42,357 bases of DNA from Dysgonamonadaceae bacterium. Lineage in GTDB: Bacteria > Bacteroidota > Bacteroidia > Bacteroidales > Azobacteroidaceae. Both the position numbers and the translations under genes were made by a program. The stretch is taken from contig JAIRZF010000116.1 in the NCBI GenBank assembly GCA_031267385.1, positions 1 through 42,357 on the forward strand. Direction: 5' to 3'. Positions 18,428-26,429 of this stretch are shown here, one piece after another (within the stretch, counting starts at the first letter, position 1; every line of letters begins with the position of its first letter). Under the pieces are notes generated by a model. That model did no database searches. It was given only the letters and a program-made list of their open reading frames with translations, and was not told where the DNA came from.

Positions 18428-18452
18428 ATGAGCATAATTTGTTTGGTTCGCA

Positions 18453-20135
18453 TCAAAAACTATAGTTATATCCGCTTATTATGGTTAATCCGTTTGTAAT
18501 CAGTTTATTCATATTTGCTTGCATGAAATTATCCCGATAAGTAACACTTAGATTGAAACGATGTTTTTTCATCAGGGTGTATCCGGCATTGAAACGGAGA
18601 TTCCAAACCGTAGATTGCTTGTTTCCTTCCACATAATTGGCATTATGGGACACAATGAATGTAGTATTGAGTTTCTTATCAAGGAGAGGAACCGTCACGT
18701 TGAAAGTCGCTCCTCTTATCAACATTTCTTGTCCTGCTATCTGAGTTGTAGACAAGTTCAGGTTTACATTGGCCGCGATTTGCCGGGGAAGGTATTGAAA
18801 TCCATACCCCAATGATGTATTGCAAAACAGGGTCATCCCTCCTTCCGGAACAATATCGCCCTGTTTGTCGACCGCTTCCTGAAGACTGATGTTAAAGTTC
18901 AGGTTTTGTGCATTGGTTTCATTTTTTTTGAATGTATAATTTGTGGTAAATACAATGTTTTGAGAGATTTGAGTATAATTAAGAGTATCCAGGTTATCAT
19001 AAGGAGTCAGTGCATTGATATAATCGAATTGTGATTTAAGGTTCATATGTGTCTGGAAACTTGAATATCCCAGATTGAGATTCAGGTTGTCCAGAGGAGT
19101 ATAAGCAATATTTACCGATGCAATAAACCGCCGGGTTTGCGATTCTTTCGTCTTTCCCAGATCATCATGCTCGATACCTCCGCTCAAAGCAATATTTCCC
19201 TTATTTTTCAGGAAAGGGCGGGCATAGTTTAAGGTGATATTTTCCATATCATTATTAAAATAATATGCTCCCAGGGTCTTGTATCCGGGATCAATGCGTT
19301 CATAGCCGATCCCGATGGTATTATTGCCAAAAGTGTAATCCAATAATAAGCGAATCGCATGAAATTTGGAGTTTTGCATATCATTTCTCCTTATATCATT
19401 GTTCAGTATGCTGACTCCATATTCGCCGTTAAGACGCATGTTTTCAATCAATTGAATATTTCCGTTCAGGCTGACGGCCAGATTCTCTTCGGGAAAGATG
19501 AACAGACTGTCAGGATGCCGGTTCAATGAATTGATGTCATCCTTTGCCGTAAAGAGACTGGCGCCGATTTGATACTTTGATTTTTCAAACCGTATTTGAG
19601 TTCCGTACCCCATTCTTTTATACCCCGCCGGCACATTCTGATTCCCGGTTCCGTATTCAACAGCCTGCTGCATCCGTCCGTACATAGCACCGATCTTCAA
19701 AGGAGAGTTTGTTGACGTTCCAATATCAAATCCAATTCCGGTAAAAAGATGTCCATTAAGAGTATAAGGTGAAAAGTTCATGGAAACATCTCCAAAATGT
19801 CCCGTGATCCATTTGTAGTTCGGGTGTAAGGAAAACCGGTTTGGCATAGTTGGATAAGTGTAATTTGAGCCTGAGTTCGTAAAGTTGAATGTAAACGGAA
19901 TATTTGCCAGATTCATGACATTCAGGTTTACCGAACCGGTAAAGTAATAATTAAAAGGGTCGCGGGTATAAGGTTCATTCCCTGAATAGAAGACGGAATT
20001 CGCGAGGAAATTTCCGGACAATTTCAGTAAGTTCCCTTTCGAGAAATGCGCCTGTGTATTTCCGAGATCTATCTGTTGGGCGAATGTCGGAATAGACAAT
20101 GCGATGATGCAGAGTAAAAATAATATTTGTTTCAC
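18453..20135 (-). CDS. Outer-membrane beta-barrel protein (560 aa)
   Basis: Signal peptide MKQILFLLCIIALSIPTFA, then a long series of amphipathic strands with alternating aromatic residues. Examples are LNLNLGYSSFQTH, KIGAMYGRMQQ and ISGYNYSF. The chain ends in Phe, as outer-membrane barrels usually do. About 18-24 strands would fit the length, but I did not model this. No TonB plug, no carboxypeptidase-like domain and no PorP/SprF signature was recognised. It lies 32 bp after the PKD lipoprotein gene and 25 bp before the TANFOR gene. Inference: an outer-membrane anchor or translocator for the products encoded downstream. Confidence 0.78.
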   Translation of the reverse strand: MKQILFLLCIIALSIPTFAQQIDLGNTQAHFSKGNLLKLSGNFLANSVFYSGNEPYTRDPFNYYFTGSVNLNVMNLANIPFTFNFTNSGSNYTYPTMPNRFSLHPNYKWITGHFGDVSMNFSPYTLNGHLFTGIGFDIGTSTNSPLKIGAMYGRMQQAVEYGTGNQNVPAGYKRMGYGTQIRFEKSKYQIGASLFTAKDDINSLNRHPDSLFIFPEENLAVSLNGNIQLIENMRLNGEYGVSILNNDIRRNDMQNSKFHAIRLLLDYTFGNNTIGIGYERIDPGYKTLGAYYFNNDMENITLNYARPFLKNKGNIALSGGIEHDDLGKTKESQTRRFIASVNIAYTPLDNLNLNLGYSSFQTHMNLKSQFDYINALTPYDNLDTLNYTQISQNIVFTTNYTFKKNETNAQNLNFNISLQEAVDKQGDIVPEGGMTLFCNTSLGYGFQYLPRQIAANVNLNLSTTQIAGQEMLIRGATFNVTVPLLDKKLNTTFIVSHNANYVEGNKQSTVWNLRFNAGYTLMKKHRFNLSVTYRDNFMQANMNKLITNGLTIISGYNYSF

Positions 20136-20167
20136 CGGGTTTGGGTTTTATTAAGTTTTGGAACTGT

Positions 20168-21535
20168 TTAAGAATGATTTTTTTGTATTTTTATATCGAC
20201 AACAATATAAGAATCAAGTCCTTTGTCTATGATTTCTTTGATTTTGATGACTCCCTTTCTCCCGTCTCCGGTTTCAAACAGTACCAGTTTTGGAAGATCG
20301 TATCCGGATGTAAAATAGTCTTCTCCGGCTGGATGGGCGTTAAATGTGATTTCCCGGAGTTTGCTGTCGTCAGTCATTTCATCAAAATCCGTGATTGTAA
20401 ACGGAGTATTATTCCTCTCGGGGAAAAGGATGAACCGGGTCTGTATCGCATTTGTAATGGCTTCAAATACCGTGTTTTGTGCCTTATCGGGAGAAACAAA
20501 AGTCCAGTAATTAAAACCGGAATTCAGTCCGAAGAACACAAAATCAATATCGGGGCCATTTCTGTCGTCCAGTTCATTCTGAAGAAACGCCTTCCTGAGC
20601 CGGGATGAAAAAGCATATCCCGACGATGCGGTATTGATTCCCAGTTTTATATCCGTAAACCGGTAAATATTAGAATTTTGCTCAATACGGATCGTTTGTA
20701 TTTTTTGAATCTTTTCCTTTCGGTTATCCGCTTCCAGGCAAACAATATAGTTTCCGGGAGAAGAAAACTGTATTTCCGTGTGAAAAGCGGTGTCATTCAG
20801 TATTTTGCCTCCCTCCGAAACCCAGTGGTATGAAATTCCGTTGCAGGTTTCGTTCCTCAGATACCCTTTCCACTGCGCTTCCATATCTTCCGATTCAACC
20901 GACGGGATCACTGTAAAATCAGTCTTCAATCCGGATAGAAGAACTATTTTTTCCGTCATGGTATACGTTTTCCGTCCGGATGTTGCACTCAAGCTGATCT
21001 CGTATTCTCCGGGTTGTTCATACCTGATTAAGGGCGGTTCTTTATCTTTGCAGGACGACGGATTCCCGCCTTCAAATATCCATTCGAAAGTTTCTGCTCC
21101 AACAGACAGGTTGTGTATTTTAATTTCTGCCGGAACGAACGAATTGATTAAAGTTTCAGTCACAAAATGGATACTTGCAGAAGAATCTATTTCGACTTCC
21201 AACTCTTTAACCGATTGGTGAAAGTCATTCCGGGCTTCCAGCCGGATCATATACTTTCCGCCCTTAAGGTATCTGATTTCTCCGGGATCCTTTTTGTCCG
21301 ACGTCTGAGGTATTCCTCCCTCAAAACTCCAAAGATAAACATTTGCCCCAACTGTTTCATTATTAATGCGGAGAGTCGCAGGAGCATCATACTTTTCATT
21401 CCGGACTTCATACGAAAATTCAGAGATCACATCAATGACCGTCTCTTTGTAACACGAAACGAAACAGGATGATAAAACCGTTGTGCTGAAAACAAGAGGT
21501 ATCTTAAACCGCCTAAAATTGTAGATATGAATCAT
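20168..21535 (-). CDS. PKD-domain lipoprotein, first gene of the eight-gene operon
   Basis: The ORF-track start at 21646 lies upstream of the promoter and is rejected. The Met at 21535 gives a basic N-terminus and hydrophobic stretch ending in a lipobox (VLSSC, Cys 24), 33 bp after a strong -7 box. The protein then has three PKD-like modules, each with the W-x-F/S-EGG pattern (YLWSFEGGIPQTS, FEWIFEGGNPSSC, YHWVSEGGKI), and a C-terminal domain of about 130 residues that I do not recognise. Probable outer-membrane lipoprotein with binding modules. As leader gene of the operon it may anchor the assembly or recognise a partner. Confidence 0.8.
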   Translation of the reverse strand: MIHIYNFRRFKIPLVFSTTVLSSCFVSCYKETVIDVISEFSYEVRNEKYDAPATLRINNETVGANVYLWSFEGGIPQTSDKKDPGEIRYLKGGKYMIRLEARNDFHQSVKELEVEIDSSASIHFVTETLINSFVPAEIKIHNLSVGAETFEWIFEGGNPSSCKDKEPPLIRYEQPGEYEISLSATSGRKTYTMTEKIVLLSGLKTDFTVIPSVESEDMEAQWKGYLRNETCNGISYHWVSEGGKILNDTAFHTEIQFSSPGNYIVCLEADNRKEKIQKIQTIRIEQNSNIYRFTDIKLGINTASSGYAFSSRLRKAFLQNELDDRNGPDIDFVFFGLNSGFNYWTFVSPDKAQNTVFEAITNAIQTRFILFPERNNTPFTITDFDEMTDDSKLREITFNAHPAGEDYFTSGYDLPKLVLFETGDGRKGVIKIKEIIDKGLDSYIVVDIKIQKNHS

Positions 21536-21567
21536 AGTTAATGTCAGGTTGTAATTAATATTGGGTG

Positions 21568-21598
21568 CAAAGTTACAAATTGTTTTTAGTTTTGCAAA
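21568..21598 (-). promoter_or_regulatory. Bacteroidetes-type promoter of the eight-gene operon
   Basis: On the minus strand TTTG, exactly 19 bp, then TAACTTTG. This fits the published Bacteroides consensus (TTTG at -33, TAnnTTTG at -7) in every fixed base and in spacing. It stands 33 bp upstream of the chosen start at 21535, giving a 5' leader of roughly 25 nt. No comparably good promoter was noticed inside the eight-gene run, though not every gap was scanned exhaustively. Confidence 0.8.
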
Positions 21599-21606
21599 TA
21601 ATTCTA

Positions 21607-21642
21607 AAAAATAATTGAAGAATCTGAAAAATAATTGAAGAA
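21607..21642 (-). repeat. Two 16-bp AT-rich direct repeats upstream of the operon promoter
   Basis: AAAATAATTGAAGAA-type copies lie at 21607-21622 and 21627-21642, with a 20-bp period (about two helical turns). They sit 9 bp upstream of the -33 element. The position suits an activator site or an UP-like element. Confidence 0.55.
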
Positions 21643-21790
21643 GCACAAGTCCGGGTAAAGATCAAGAATGTTCTACAGTGCGTTTTGGAAGTTGTGGTAT
21701 TGATAGATCTATTTAACCATAAGACAATCACTTATGCGGCAAATATACGAATTATTCTCCGCATTTTTAATGAGAAAGCATCAAGGAACC

Positions 21791-23455
21791 TTATTGAGTT
21801 ACCGTCAATGTCTGATCATACAGGGATTTATCGCTCAGGACTTCAATTGATTTATCCATATCCCTGTCATCACTCAAAGTATAGATCAATGTCCCTTTTG
21901 CGTAATAGTATTGACGCATAATTTCCATAGCAAGGAGTTTTGATAAAGACTCTCTGTGCAATTCAAGATCCCGGTCAAGATCGGGTTGGAGTTTCTTTTC
22001 CAAAGCCTTGAATTCTTCGGATGCGGCTTCCAGATACCCTTCAAATTCCATGATCTCTTTAAGGCTTGTCAAGCCTTTCTCGCTCTGACGGTCATACTTA
22101 AAGTCCGATCCTTTCATGTATTCCTTAAACTCTTCGTAATCCTGATCCGTCAACACAAATTCTGCAGGAGGTGCAATTGTCGGATGTTTCACCCGCCATT
22201 GCACTACAAAATTCATCATCGACCCTTCGGCGTCCATGTAGTAGTAAATATTCGGCGTTTTTGTTTCCGTGACGGAAAAATCAGGGGTAACCCCTCCCCC
22301 ATCTCTTACCGGACGACCTTTTTCGGTATAAAAAACGGTAGTCAAACTATCCGGAATACGTTCGGCATATCCTCTGGAATCACGGTGAGCATAGTCGATT
22401 GCTTGTACGCAACGCCCACTCGGAATATAATATTTATAGGTAGTTACTTTTAATTGAGAATTATACGGTAATTCACGAGGAGTCTGAACCAAGCCCTTTC
22501 CATACGAACGGCGGCCTACAATCACGGCTCTGTCCTGATCCTGCAAGGCCCCGGCCACAATTTCCGAAGCAGAAGCCGATCCCTGATTGATCACTACAAC
22601 CAAAGGCATTATCGTGTCTATCGGATTCTGTGTGGCACGGTATACCCGTTCACTCTGTTTGTCTCTGCCTTTTGTGGTTAACATGACTTTTCCTTTCGGA
22701 ACAAACATATTGATCATCTGCAAAGCTTCTTCCATCGAGCCTCCGCCATTATCGCGCAAATCCAGGATTAACGATTTGATCCCGCTGTTTTTTCTAAGGT
22801 CTTCGAAAGCATTACGAACATCCTGAAAACAACCGTCGGTAAAAGAGGACAACGCAATGTATCCGATACCGTTTTCCATCACCTTATAATATGTCACCGG
22901 ATCTATATGAATCAATTTACGTTCAATTTCTACGGTGCGTGTTTTTTTCTCTCCCGCCCGCTGAAATTTGATCTTCACTTTGGTGTTCGGTTGTCCTTTC
23001 AATCGGTCACTTGCCTCGGAAGAGTTTTTTCCTTCTAAAACAAATCCGTCTATTTCAAGAAGTTGGTCACCTACTTGTAGTCCGTTATTTGCTGCAGGCA
23101 TTCCTTCATACGGGTCTATGATCAGGATTTTTCCGTCCTGGCTCGTAATCACAGATCCAATCCCGGCATACTCGCCTGTTATCATAAACTTGAATTTCGG
23201 CATTTCATCTTCGGAAATATATTCCGTATAAGGATCAAGGCTGTTCAACATGGAGCGAATACCTAATTCAACCAGTTCTTTTGACTTGATCGAATCCACG
23301 TAAAACAGATTCAACTCTTTGAAGATGGTGTTGAAAACATCAAGGTTTTTAATAATTTCAAAATTTCTGTCATCAGACTGTTGAGAATTCACATCAGGCG
23401 CTAATGCAAGTATTGCGATAACTAAAATGACGATTTTCGAAATAATCCTGTTCAT
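21791..23455 (-). CDS. S41 family C-terminal processing peptidase
   Basis: Signal peptide MNRIISKIVILVIAILALA, an N-terminal helical region (LNLFYVDSI...SLDPYT), then a PDZ domain at about 90-175 (GIGSVI, GLQVGDQLLEIDG). The S41 peptidase core follows at about 190-395. The catalytic Ser is S295 in GSASASE and the general-base Lys is K320 in SYGKGLVQ, with the 25-residue spacing of the family. A C-terminal extension of about 150 charged residues is typical of Bacteroidota homologues. It probably acts in the periplasm on protein C-termini. It stands alone behind its own promoter, with the kinase gene upstream. Its role towards the neighbouring operon is unknown. Confidence 0.95.
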   Translation of the reverse strand: MNRIISKIVILVIAILALAPDVNSQQSDDRNFEIIKNLDVFNTIFKELNLFYVDSIKSKELVELGIRSMLNSLDPYTEYISEDEMPKFKFMITGEYAGIGSVITSQDGKILIIDPYEGMPAANNGLQVGDQLLEIDGFVLEGKNSSEASDRLKGQPNTKVKIKFQRAGEKKTRTVEIERKLIHIDPVTYYKVMENGIGYIALSSFTDGCFQDVRNAFEDLRKNSGIKSLILDLRDNGGGSMEEALQMINMFVPKGKVMLTTKGRDKQSERVYRATQNPIDTIMPLVVVINQGSASASEIVAGALQDQDRAVIVGRRSYGKGLVQTPRELPYNSQLKVTTYKYYIPSGRCVQAIDYAHRDSRGYAERIPDSLTTVFYTEKGRPVRDGGGVTPDFSVTETKTPNIYYYMDAEGSMMNFVVQWRVKHPTIAPPAEFVLTDQDYEEFKEYMKGSDFKYDRQSEKGLTSLKEIMEFEGYLEAASEEFKALEKKLQPDLDRDLELHRESLSKLLAMEIMRQYYYAKGTLIYTLSDDRDMDKSIEVLSDKSLYDQTLTVTQ

Positions 23456-23479
23456 CTATATTTATTTTAATTGAGAGGG

Positions 23480-23512
23480 TAAAGTTAGTAAAAAATAATG
23501 ATTCAATTCAAA
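23480..23512 (-). promoter_or_regulatory. Probable promoter of the S41 peptidase gene
   Basis: On the minus strand TTTG, 21 bp, TAACTTTA. The -7 box differs from TAnnTTTG at its last base and the spacing is 2 bp long. The -33 box overlaps the last codons of the kinase gene. The -7 box lies about 25 bp from the peptidase start. Confidence 0.45.
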
Positions 23513-24480
23513 ATTTCGGATGCGCCCAAACGAATTTTGTCCCACACTTCTTCCGAAAGCTTGGTACCAACAACTTTGATCACATTCGATGCCAACAGTG
23601 AACCGATCCGGCCACATTGTTCCAATCCGGCCTGATGGATCATTCCGTAGAAAAAACCGGCGGCAAAAAAATCACCGGCAGCAGTAGCATCCACCATTTG
23701 AGTCTCAATGGCGGGAATTTTAACCAAATCTTCGCCTTTCATTACAAAAGACCCGTCTGATCCGACTTTGACTACCGCAATCCGGGTCATTGAAGCCAAT
23801 TCTTTTACAGCCTCTTCCGATTCTTTTCCGGTCAGCATACGGGCTTCTTCCTTATTCGCAAAAACGATGTCCACGTATTCCCGGATTAAAGTCAGAAAGG
23901 AATCTCTATTTGCTTCTACTACGTTATAGCTCGCCAAATCGATTGCAATCATCAAACCCTGCGCCTTAGCCATCTGCATAGCCTTCTCAATAAGACTGTA
24001 ATTATTGATCAGATAACCTTCCACATAGAATATCCGGTATGCAAGAAACACATTTTCCTGTAACTCATTGGCTTGCAAATCAGCTGCTGCGCCAAGATAA
24101 GTCCCGAAAGTCCGTTCACCATCCGGAGTTATCAATGTCATAGCGGTGCCTGAAGGTGAATTCTCCCGGTAAAAATGCGGAGTAACTCCGGCTTCTCCGA
24201 TCTCCCTGACATAAAAACGCCCATACTCATCATCGCCCACTTTTCCGATAAACCCGGAATCGACACCCATCTTCGACAAAGCAAGAATAGTGTTTGAAGC
24301 CGAACCTCCGGTTGCCAGACTGGTGTTGTATCCGTCAACTGTACGGAAAATTTTTTCCCGCTTATGCTGATCAATCAGTTGCATACTTCCTTTCGGCAAC
24401 TCCAGTTCATTCAATACATTATCATCATTTAACCGGATCAACACATCTACAAGGGCATTGCCCATTCCTAATATTTTCAT
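23503..24480 (-). CDS. PfkB-family sugar kinase, adenosine kinase-like
   Basis: 325 residues, full length for the family. The N-terminal signature GGSASNT (58-64) and the lid/substrate elements (GNALVD at 7-12, GEAGVTPHF at 95-103) are present. The C-terminal signature is DATAAGDFFAAGF, where D270 is the catalytic base. The more common GAGD anion-hole motif reads AAGD here, which I believe is usual in this subgroup. The reaction is ATP-dependent phosphorylation of a nucleoside or sugar, and Bacteroidota homologues are usually annotated as adenosine kinase. It is cytosolic, monocistronic or partly co-transcribed with the peptidase gene, and divergent from tRNA-Asn. Confidence 0.88.
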   Translation of the reverse strand: MKILGMGNALVDVLIRLNDDNVLNELELPKGSMQLIDQHKREKIFRTVDGYNTSLATGGSASNTILALSKMGVDSGFIGKVGDDEYGRFYVREIGEAGVTPHFYRENSPSGTAMTLITPDGERTFGTYLGAAADLQANELQENVFLAYRIFYVEGYLINNYSLIEKAMQMAKAQGLMIAIDLASYNVVEANRDSFLTLIREYVDIVFANKEEARMLTGKESEEAVKELASMTRIAVVKVGSDGSFVMKGEDLVKIPAIETQMVDATAAGDFFAAGFFYGMIHQAGLEQCGRIGSLLASNVIKVVGTKLSEEVWDKIRLGASEILN

Positions 24481-24500
24481 TTGTCTTGTAAAAATTTAGA

Positions 24501-24508
24501 CAAAGATA
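24501..24508 (-). promoter_or_regulatory. -7 box of the kinase gene
   Basis: TATCTTTG on the minus strand matches TAnnTTTG and stands 20 bp before the kinase start. No good -33 TTTG was found at the expected distance. Confidence 0.45.
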
Positions 24509-24539
24509 TTGCATATTTCGAAAATATCCATTACCTTTG
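24508..24539 (+). promoter_or_regulatory. tRNA-Asn promoter
   Basis: TACCTTTG at 24532-24539 is a perfect TAnnTTTG box. A partial -33 element (ATTG) lies 20 bp upstream. It is 26 bp before the mature tRNA and faces away from the kinase promoter. Confidence 0.6.
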
Positions 24540-24565
24540 CAACGCTTTTTTTGAAAAAAGTAAAT

Positions 24566-24639
24566 TCTTCCTTAGCTCAGTCGGTTAGAGCATCTGACTG
24601 TTAATCAGAGGGTCCTTGGTTCAAGTCCAAGAGGGAGAG
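24566..24639 (+). tRNA. tRNA-Asn (anticodon GTT)
   Basis: Full cloverleaf read by hand: acceptor TCTTCCT/AGGGAGA with one G-U pair, D-arm GCTC/GAGC, anticodon stem TCTGA/TCAGA with loop CTGTTAA, and T-arm CTTGG/CCAAG around TTCAAGT. The discriminator base is G. The CCA end is not encoded. 74 nt. Confidence 0.97.
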
Positions 24640-24649
24640 CGGAAAAATA

Positions 24650-24686
24650 AGAGAGTTACATTTATTTGTAGCTCTCTTTTATTTTT
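24650..24686 (+). terminator. Terminator of tRNA-Asn
   Basis: AGAGAGTTACA and TGTAGCTCTCT pair over 11 bp (one G-U) around a 6-nt loop, followed by TTTATTTTT. It starts 11 nt after the tRNA. Confidence 0.75.
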
Positions 24687-24712
24687 CGGAGATGATCTGT
24701 TTTTTACGTTTT

Positions 24713-24817
24713 TTACCACGGAGTAACACGGAGTTATTAAAAAGCTCCGAAGTCGAAGCAAAAAACCTAAAAACTCCGTGTACTCCGTGAAATAAACTCC
24801 GTGACACTCCGTGGTAA
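24713..24817. repeat. Intergenic inverted-repeat element with CCACGGAGT/ACTCCGTGG units
   Basis: A 23-bp arm at 24713-24735 (TTACCACGGAGTAACACGGA...) is inverted at 24795-24817 with two mismatches. Two more ACTCCGTG units lie at 24773-24789. No ORF is present. The rest of 24640-24908 holds only the tRNA terminator and AT-rich sequence. The unit resembles dispersed intergenic repeats seen in other genomes. Confidence 0.65.
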
Positions 24818-24908
24818 AACCTTGATGGCTCGGACCTGGTGGTTTATTCTGGAGAGATAACTTTGCATAATATATTGAAAATCAAAATCATACAAAAAAT
24901 TGCAGTAG

Positions 24909-26261
24909 TTAATCTAACACTTTTGTCAGATTAATTTCTTCTAAAACTTTAGGTAGTTCAATTAATGATCTATCAATCTTTATTTTCTTTTTCATCCCTC
25001 GATCTCCAGCTACAATATAATACTTGGCCGTATCCATTGACATTCTTTTCAAAAAGGCTTCCTTAATCCGTGATAGTTTTTCATTGATTGAACCTTCAAA
25101 AGGGTTACATATTCGATCAACACTTTCAACGATATTAAAATATGTTTCCCGATAAGATAATAATTTATATATTTCCAGCAGTTCTTTTTTATAGTCGATC
25201 AGCGACTTTAAATTGATCCCCTGTGGATGTCGTAAAAATAAAATAAACAATGATTTGGGCAAAGGGGTCATTCCAATTTCCATGTTGTTAAAATCAGGAA
25301 GATATATTTTAAAATTGTCATTTATCACTATCCTGCTTGGTTGAAATATCTTACTCGTTTCACTATCGAAAAGTATACTCCCTATTTCTTTAATTAGCAA
25401 TTCATAAAACCCTAAAGCTTTCAAATTTTGAATATCTGTCCTCATTTGCGAGATTAGTTCATATTCTTTGCATGAATGTTCATTTTTAGATATTTTCTCT
25501 TCTGCATTTAATGTAAAAGTATTATCAGTTACAAGTTCATCTTCTTCGTCAAAAAGAGATTTAGACCACGCATTCGCCTTTTTACTAAATAGATGTATAC
25601 CTGCCGCCTTTTTTTCAAAAAAATCTATAGGAAAGGGGGCTTCTTCCTGTAACTCAATATAACTTTCGTCCTCTTTAAATTTATCATCAAAGTATATAAC
25701 TTCTTCATCAACATTCGTTTGAGCATCATAGCCTTCTTTGTGAGATATTCTACCAATATAATAGTCTATTTGTTTTGATATTGAATATCTATTTGATACA
25801 TCAAATCGAAAGTATTCATATTCATAACTGTCATTTTTATCTTTTCCAATGTATCGAAAGAAACCCGGATTGATATGATCTTTATGGTCAAAGGCAGAAA
25901 AGAGTAAATGGGAAATAAAATCTGTTTTAAGAACCGTGAATGTATTCTGAGGATTCTTTCCCGTATCAATGTTAGGAAAATAGTAATTCAGAAAATAGAA
26001 GAGTGAAGTCTGTGAGTCTTGAAACTGATTTGCTATGACTGGTAAATACACAAAGTCTGCGGATAGTTTCGATTCTTTCAATCTTGAAAATATCTTATTG
26101 TAGTTTTTACTGATAAACTTATTTATCTTATTGTCGAAATATCCTTCCACATAAATAACTTGCCCGGGAAGAAGATTTAAATCGGTTCCTGACTTGAGAT
26201 ATTGTTTATTTTGCTCCCAATGACTGTGCTTCCTATAAAATATTTCACTAAGATTCATCAT
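24909..26261 (-). CDS. Protein of unknown function (450 aa)
   Basis: No signal peptide or TM helix, so it is probably cytosolic. The N-terminal half has LPGQVIYVEGYFDNKINKFI, and the middle (about 170-265) is highly acidic and looks disordered or linker-like. The C-terminal part has the most conserved-looking motifs, LPKSLFILFLRHPQGI and SINEKLSRIKEAF, with YYIVAGDRG. I recall similar C-terminal blocks in Bacteroidota hypotheticals, without a function. Met1 and Met2 are adjacent (26261 or 26258) and cannot be told apart. It is divergent from the vWA gene across 168 bp, which suggests a shared control region and perhaps a shared task. AT-rich relative to the operon to its left. Confidence 0.75.
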   Translation of the reverse strand: MMNLSEIFYRKHSHWEQNKQYLKSGTDLNLLPGQVIYVEGYFDNKINKFISKNYNKIFSRLKESKLSADFVYLPVIANQFQDSQTSLFYFLNYYFPNIDTGKNPQNTFTVLKTDFISHLLFSAFDHKDHINPGFFRYIGKDKNDSYEYEYFRFDVSNRYSISKQIDYYIGRISHKEGYDAQTNVDEEVIYFDDKFKEDESYIELQEEAPFPIDFFEKKAAGIHLFSKKANAWSKSLFDEEDELVTDNTFTLNAEEKISKNEHSCKEYELISQMRTDIQNLKALGFYELLIKEIGSILFDSETSKIFQPSRIVINDNFKIYLPDFNNMEIGMTPLPKSLFILFLRHPQGINLKSLIDYKKELLEIYKLLSYRETYFNIVESVDRICNPFEGSINEKLSRIKEAFLKRMSMDTAKYYIVAGDRGMKKKIKIDRSLIELPKVLEEINLTKVLD

Positions 26262-26282
26262 TTTATTCTTTATTTATTTTTG

Positions 26283-26290
26283 CAAAAATA
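26283..26290 (-). promoter_or_regulatory. -7 box for the 450-aa gene
   Basis: TATTTTTG on the minus strand matches TAnnTTTG and lies 21 bp before the start. No clear -33 box was found. Confidence 0.35.
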
Positions 26291-26320
26291 CAAATCATTC
26301 TTATAAAAAGCTCACTTTTA

Positions 26321-26354
26321 CAACCTTGTTGATAAAATTCAATCTGCAAGGTTG
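26321..26354. promoter_or_regulatory. Inverted repeat in the divergent control region, possible operator
   Basis: CAACCTTG at 26321-26328 and CAAGGTTG at 26347-26354 are perfect inverted 8-mers 18 bp apart. They lie midway between the divergent 450-aa and vWA genes. Centre spacing of 26 bp is somewhat more than two helical turns. A regulator site or an RNA hairpin would both fit. Confidence 0.4.
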
Positions 26355-26429
26355 CAGAATTTTAATTTATTTTCTGAAAACATTGATATTTGCACTTATA
26401 AACATTAAAATAATAAAACATTAAGAATC

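Noticed and set aside
18453-20135. 560-aa barrel as PorP/SprF (T9SS partner of SprB-type proteins)
   Set aside because: It is too long (PorP/SprF proteins are about 300-350 aa) and I did not see their N-terminal signature. Only a generic barrel call is supportable.
21536-21646. N-terminal extension of the PKD lipoprotein ORF to 21646
   Set aside because: It would start upstream of the consensus promoter and bury the lipobox signal. The Met at 21535 fits both.
24858-24865. TAACTTTG on the plus strand as a promoter
   Set aside because: It has no -33 TTTG, and no plus-strand gene follows for 1.5 kb. The next gene is on the other strand.
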